Positions 5,746 through 9,996 of a stretch of 9,996 nucleotides of DNA are shown here, piece by piece. The first letter of the stretch is position 1. Every line of letters begins with the position of its first letter. Origin of the DNA: DASPXY01 sp038227745. Lineage in GTDB: Bacteria > Planctomycetota > Planctomycetia > Gemmatales > Gemmataceae. A program made the position numbers and the translations under genes. The notes under the pieces are model-generated. The model was not told the DNA's origin, did no database searches, and worked only from the letters and a program-made list of their open reading frames with translations. The stretch spans positions 1 to 9,996 of the forward strand of contig JBBRPS010000353.1 of NCBI GenBank assembly GCA_038227745.1, given 5' to 3'.

Positions 5746-6669
5746 TCAAAGTCCGAAGGCGTTGCTCAGGCGCAGGTGCTGCTCCAAATCGAGCGTCTCC
5801 GCCCGCAGGGCGCCATCGATGCCCAACTCGGCCAACTTGCGATCGACTTCTTCCTTCGAGAAGCGCTTGCCCGGAAAGGCGATGAGACCGCCGCGGAGGT
5901 TCTTGCGGCGGTGCGCGTACAGGTCGCGCAGGAAGGCACGGAAGCGATGTACGTCGCCGACGTGGGCGCGCTTGTCGGCGTTCGGCCGGATCATGACGAT
6001 CGCCGACTCGACCTTCGGCCGCGGCCAGAACACTACCGGCGCCAGCTTGCGCACCAGGGTCACGTCGGCGAGGCTCTGCACCAGCACTGCCAGCGCTCCG
6101 TACTCCTTGCGCTCCGGAGTGGCCAGCAGCCGCTCGGCGATCTCCCACTGGACCGTCACGACCATGCGCTCAAACGGCAGGTCGGTCAGCAGGAAATTCG
6201 AGATGACGGGCGTGGCGACGGAGAAGGGCAGGTTCGAGACGAGTTTGAGGAAGGGAGCCCGCGAGCGCTCGCGCAGCTCGGCGAGCGCCTGCAGCACGTC
6301 GGGGTTGAGGCGGTTCTTGTTGGCGAGCACGTCGCCGTGGATCAGGACGAGGTTCTCGCGCCCGTACAGACTCTCGCTCACCAGCGTGTGGAAGGCGGGA
6401 TCGAGCTCGACGCTGAGCACGGCCCCGGCCCGATCGACGAACCGCGCCGTCAGCCCGCCGGTGCCGCTGCCGATCTCGACAACGAGGTCTTCCGGCGTGA
6501 GGTCGGCCGAGCGCACCAGAAGGTCGATGAGGTTCAGGTCGATGAGGAAATTCTGGCCGAGCTTGTTCTTGGGCTTGATGCCGCGCTCCTCGAAGAGGGT
6601 GCGCAGGTAGGAGAGGGTCTGCCGGGGGTGCTGCTGGCTCGTGCTGGCGGTTCGCTCGTCGCTGTTCAT
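5746..6669 (-). CDS. ksgA: 16S rRNA adenine dimethyltransferase (KsgA/RsmA)
   Basis: SAM-dependent enzyme that dimethylates two adjacent adenines in the 3'-terminal hairpin of 16S rRNA (A1518/A1519 in E. coli numbering) during late 30S assembly. The 307-residue protein has LGQNFLID (37-44), SAM motif I EIGSGTGGLT (65-74), the acidic ELD (88-90), HGDVL (111-115), the catalytic segment NLPF (146-149), QWEIAERL (174-181) and the FWPRPKVESA block (214-223), then the small helical C-terminal domain. The catalytic motif is usually NLPY; phenylalanine here is a variant I also recall from mitochondrial TFB1-type relatives. An N-terminal tail of about 30 residues is longer than in E. coli. Its ATG overlaps the ribE stop codon (ATGA), and no strong ribosome binding site precedes it, which points to translational coupling with ribE. 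Confidence 0.96.
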   Translation of the reverse strand: MNSDERTASTSQQHPRQTLSYLRTLFEERGIKPKNKLGQNFLIDLNLIDLLVRSADLTPEDLVVEIGSGTGGLTARFVDRAGAVLSVELDPAFHTLVSESLYGRENLVLIHGDVLANKNRLNPDVLQALAELRERSRAPFLKLVSNLPFSVATPVISNFLLTDLPFERMVVTVQWEIAERLLATPERKEYGALAVLVQSLADVTLVRKLAPVVFWPRPKVESAIVMIRPNADKRAHVGDVHRFRAFLRDLYAHRRKNLRGGLIAFPGKRFSKEEVDRKLAELGIDGALRAETLDLEQHLRLSNAFGL

Positions 6670-7280
6670 GGGATTTCGCCATCCGTGTTTTCACGGGAGG
6701 CCAAACACTTCCAGACGTACTTGGCGAGGATGTCTGTTTCCAGGTTAACCGTTGCGCCCGGTCCTTTGAAGCCCAGAGTGGTGACGGCCAGCGTGTGCGG
6801 GATAAGCGCGACGCTGAAGCCGTCGCGCGCCACGTCCACCAGCGTGAGGCTGATGCCGTCCACCGCGACCGAGCCCTTGCTGACCATCTGCGCCGCCAAC
6901 TCGGCGGGGCACTGGAACCAGACGGCTTCCCAGTCGCCCTCGCGCTGCCGGCCGGCGATGCGGCCGAGGCCGTCGATGTGGCCCTGCACAAGGTGTCCGC
7001 CCAGGCGGTCGCCGACGCGCAGCGAGCGTTCCAGATTGACACAGTCGCCGGGCCGGAGTTCGCCCAGGTTCGTGCGCTGCAGGGTTTCCGGTCCGGCCTG
7101 GAAGTGGAAGGTGTCGCCGTCGCGGCCGACCACGGTCAGGCAGGCGCCGTTGACCGCGACGCTTTCACCGAGGGTGAGCTGCGGGGCGATGGCCGGCTCG
7201 GTGACGTACAGGTGACGACCGGCGCCGTCGCTTTCGAGGCGGTGGACGGTGCCCAGGGCTTCAACGAGTCCGGTGAACAT
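6666..7280 (-). CDS. ribE: Riboflavin synthase, alpha subunit
   Basis: Converts two 6,7-dimethyl-8-ribityllumazine molecules to riboflavin plus a pyrimidine product, the last step of riboflavin synthesis. The 204-residue protein has the typical duplicated lumazine-binding barrels. First barrel: MFTGLVE (1-7), GESVAVNGACLTV (38-50), RTNLG (69-73), NLERSL (82-87). Second barrel: GGHLVQGHIDG (94-104), SVAVDGISLTLV (137-148), IPHTLAVTTLG (160-170), NLETDILAKYV (179-189). The MFTG start is invariant in the family and fixes the start at 7280, although no clear Shine-Dalgarno is seen; a 28-bp palindrome ends 15 bases upstream in the leader. No FMN riboswitch is visible upstream, and no other rib genes lie in the window. 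The stop overlaps the ksgA start by 4 bases, so the pair is one translational unit. Some lineages name this gene ribC. Confidence 0.97.
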   Translation of the reverse strand: MFTGLVEALGTVHRLESDGAGRHLYVTEPAIAPQLTLGESVAVNGACLTVVGRDGDTFHFQAGPETLQRTNLGELRPGDCVNLERSLRVGDRLGGHLVQGHIDGLGRIAGRQREGDWEAVWFQCPAELAAQMVSKGSVAVDGISLTLVDVARDGFSVALIPHTLAVTTLGFKGPGATVNLETDILAKYVWKCLASRENTDGEIP

Positions 7281-7295
7281 GGGTCAGCAGCCAGG

Positions 7296-7323
7296 AAGCC
7301 CACGGGTTGCCACCCGTGGGCTT
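7296..7323. repeat. 28-bp near-palindrome, copy 2, in the ribE leader
   Basis: Arms AAGCCCACGGGT and ACCCGTGGGCTT enclose TGCC, where the copy at 5701-5728 has TGCA; the two copies are otherwise identical. It lies 27 bases past the pssA stop and 15 bases before the ribE start, so it would fold in a pssA-ribE read-through transcript. In the direction of these genes the bases after the stem are CCTGGCTG, not a T-run, so it does not read as an intrinsic terminator for pssA. Confidence 0.92.
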
Positions 7324-7350
7324 TGCTTCTTCTTGCTTTCTGCCTTCTTT

Positions 7351-8196
7351 TCAGTGCGGTCGGACGACCTCATCCAGGCTCGGGGCGGGCAGGGCGTTCT
7401 TCCGCAGGTTGCGCAGGAGCGCCCAGCGGGCCGGGATGCCGATGGCGTAGACCCAGAACAAAACTGCCAGGGCCAGCTCGCGGACCAGGATGATGATGAA
7501 CCCGGCCATGATGATCTGCACGAGGTGGCTGAAGTGACGCCGCCCGCGCAGCACCTGCTTGGTCACGTGCGGGTAGGGGATGCGCGAGACCATCAGCAGG
7601 GCGACGATCAGGGCGCCGATGGGGGCCCAGACCTCGACCCAGCGCTGCACCATCAGCCGGAACATCTCCGGATCGACCTCGCCCCAGTGCATGGCCAGTT
7701 TGCCGGGCAGTTCGCCGCGGACCACGGCCAGCGAGGCGAGGCAGCCGGCGGCTCCGGGGGAGGGCAGGCCGCGGAAGCGCTTGTGGCTAGACGGGTCCGG
7801 CGTGTTCTCGACGTTGAAGCGGGCCAGCCGCAGGATGGCGCAGACCATGTAGAGCACCGCGATGCCGGTCAGGAGTTGGTGCAGGATGGGCCGTGGCTCC
7901 CAGCCGGGGCCGAGGCGCAGCAGGAGGAACGCGGGCGCGACGCCGAAACTGATCGCGTCGCACAGGCTGTCCAGCTCGCCGCCGAACTTGCTCGCGGTCC
8001 GCGACAGCCGGGCGACGTAGCCGTCGAGGGCGTCGAAGAGCATGGCGGCGATGATGAGCCAGCCGGCCATGGCGAAGTTCGGGTCGGCGCCGACCGTGCC
8101 GGTCGTACCGATTCGGCTGGCGCAGAGGATGGCGGCGAAACCGCACACCCCGTTGCCGAGCGTCAAGAGGGTCGGGATGATGGCGATCTTCTTCAC
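7351..8196 (-). CDS. pssA: CDP-diacylglycerol-serine O-phosphatidyltransferase
   Basis: Integral membrane enzyme that makes phosphatidylserine from CDP-diacylglycerol and L-serine, the precursor of phosphatidylethanolamine. With a GTG start at 8196 the protein is 281 residues. It carries the full CDP-alcohol phosphatidyltransferase signature D58-G-x2-A-R-x8-G-x3-D-x3-D80 with the Pss-type context LFDALDGYVARL and SLCDAISFGVAP, plus LRLARFN (122-128), typical of type II PssA. Hydrophobic segments lie near 7-27, 43-56, 107-124, 190-204 and 225-256. GTG is chosen because GGGGAG lies 11 bases upstream and the family starts with KKIAxxPTLLTLGN; the upstream in-frame ATG at 8316 would begin at the edge of the 50-bp palindrome and add 40 unrelated residues. 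It is longer than the roughly 180-residue Bacillus enzyme through its C-terminal half. No phosphatidylserine decarboxylase lies in the window. Confidence 0.95.
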   Translation of the reverse strand: MKKIAIIPTLLTLGNGVCGFAAILCASRIGTTGTVGADPNFAMAGWLIIAAMLFDALDGYVARLSRTASKFGGELDSLCDAISFGVAPAFLLLRLGPGWEPRPILHQLLTGIAVLYMVCAILRLARFNVENTPDPSSHKRFRGLPSPGAAGCLASLAVVRGELPGKLAMHWGEVDPEMFRLMVQRWVEVWAPIGALIVALLMVSRIPYPHVTKQVLRGRRHFSHLVQIIMAGFIIILVRELALAVLFWVYAIGIPARWALLRNLRKNALPAPSLDEVVRPH

Positions 8197-8314
8197 GGTG
8201 GGTACGTCTCCCCGGCGGGCGGTCCAAGCCCATGCAATCGAATGTTTGTAAAGATACCGGGTAGAGAGCGCGTACGCCAGAGGATAGTGAAAAAAAGTGC
8301 GAAGAGGCGAGAAC

Positions 8315-8364
8315 ACAAGCCCGACGCGCCAGCGAGGGATCCCTCGCTGGCGCGTCGGGCTTGT
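8315..8364. repeat. 50-bp perfect palindrome, copy 2
   Basis: Bases 8315-8339 pair completely with 8340-8364. Ends ACAAGCCCGA / TCGGGCTTGT and centre CGAGGGATCCCTCG are identical to the palindrome at 4139-4188; arm positions 11 and 16 are C here instead of A, with G instead of T on the opposite arm. It starts 19 bases beyond the ahcY stop. A run of T on the minus strand (near 8290-8297) comes too late after the stem for a standard ahcY terminator. Confidence 0.92.
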
Positions 8365-8383
8365 ATGGGACTTGAACGGTCGG

Positions 8384-9835
<1,452 letters not shown>

Positions 9836-9996
9836 GCGGTTTCTTCTCCTTGAAAAAGCCTGCCGCCCCGCCGGCATCCGGTGCCGGGACGGGACGGACA
9901 GTGAGTTTACCGATCAATCCGAATCGAAGGATCCTCACGGGAACCCCTGCCCTCGTCCTTATGATAGTAAGGGGGGCAACATCTGCCTCGAATCCG
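9836..9996 (-). other. Upstream region of ahcY, to the window edge
   Basis: It contains the ahcY ribosome binding site (AAGGAG, 9846-9851 on the minus strand) and a short hairpin, CCGGCA (9871-9876) with TGCCGG (9882-9887), in the leader. I found no promoter with both boxes at acceptable spacing: TATCAT (9966-9961) and TAAACT (9909-9904) occur without -35 partners. No gene is evident, and the region is cut by the window end. Confidence 0.5.

Noticed and set aside
8286..8297. Poly-A/T run as the end of an ahcY terminator
   Set aside because: On the minus strand the T-run begins about 18 bases after the palindrome stem, too far for an intrinsic terminator.
4139..8364. CRISPR array made of the palindromic repeats
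   Set aside because: The copies are single, kilobases apart and of different families; there is no regular spacing and no cas gene.
9836..9996. S-adenosylhomocysteine riboswitch upstream of ahcY
   Set aside because: The conserved core I would expect (GAGGAGCGCTGC-like and the paired CAGGCTC-like segment) is not present on the minus strand here.

Overview
The window is GC-rich, densely coded bacterial chromosome, most likely from a planctomycete of the Gemmataceae type. Three things point there: a serine/threonine kinase with the planctomycete N-terminal lead-in (LVRDGLLTLFQAEQ...GKWRRFTIGKYK), DMG in place of DFG, and a C-terminal extracytoplasmic repeat domain; secreted proteins of kinds I recall from planctomycetes; and intergenic palindromes of types I remember as common in that group. 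The placement is by recognition, not by a search. No phage, plasmid, insertion sequence, CRISPR array, tRNA or rRNA is visible.

Layout. Positions 78-1533 (+) hold two secreted proteins, a DUF1326-like protein and an unrecognised 235-residue protein, separated by a strong intrinsic terminator. Positions 1615-3849 (-) encode a membrane-anchored Ser/Thr kinase, convergent with the second secreted protein. A 430-base divergent gap (3850-4279) leads to ung (4280-4954, +) and rdgB (5082-5699, +), which both guard DNA and nucleotide pools against deaminated bases. From 9835 back to 5746 (-) run ahcY, pssA, ribE and ksgA; ribE and ksgA overlap by 4 bases (ATGA) and are surely co-translated, while ahcY and pssA are each set apart by a palindrome-bearing gap. 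ahcY, pssA, ribE and ksgA cover S-adenosylhomocysteine recycling, phosphatidylserine synthesis, riboflavin synthesis and 16S rRNA dimethylation.

The genes are ordinary. The most striking content is between them: every complete gene-to-gene gap longer than a few bases carries a long inverted repeat. One is a normal GC-rich terminator. The other six fall into three families, each present exactly twice: 50-bp perfect palindromes (4139-4188, 8315-8364) whose two copies differ by changes matched on both arms; 28-bp palindromes (5701-5728, 7296-7323) differing by one central base; and longer inverted repeats ending in GTTTAGCCGCG (1548-1607, 4965-5035), one of which has arms that are themselves hairpins. 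This looks like a population of small non-coding palindromic elements in intergenic space. Their mechanism of spread and role cannot be decided from this window.
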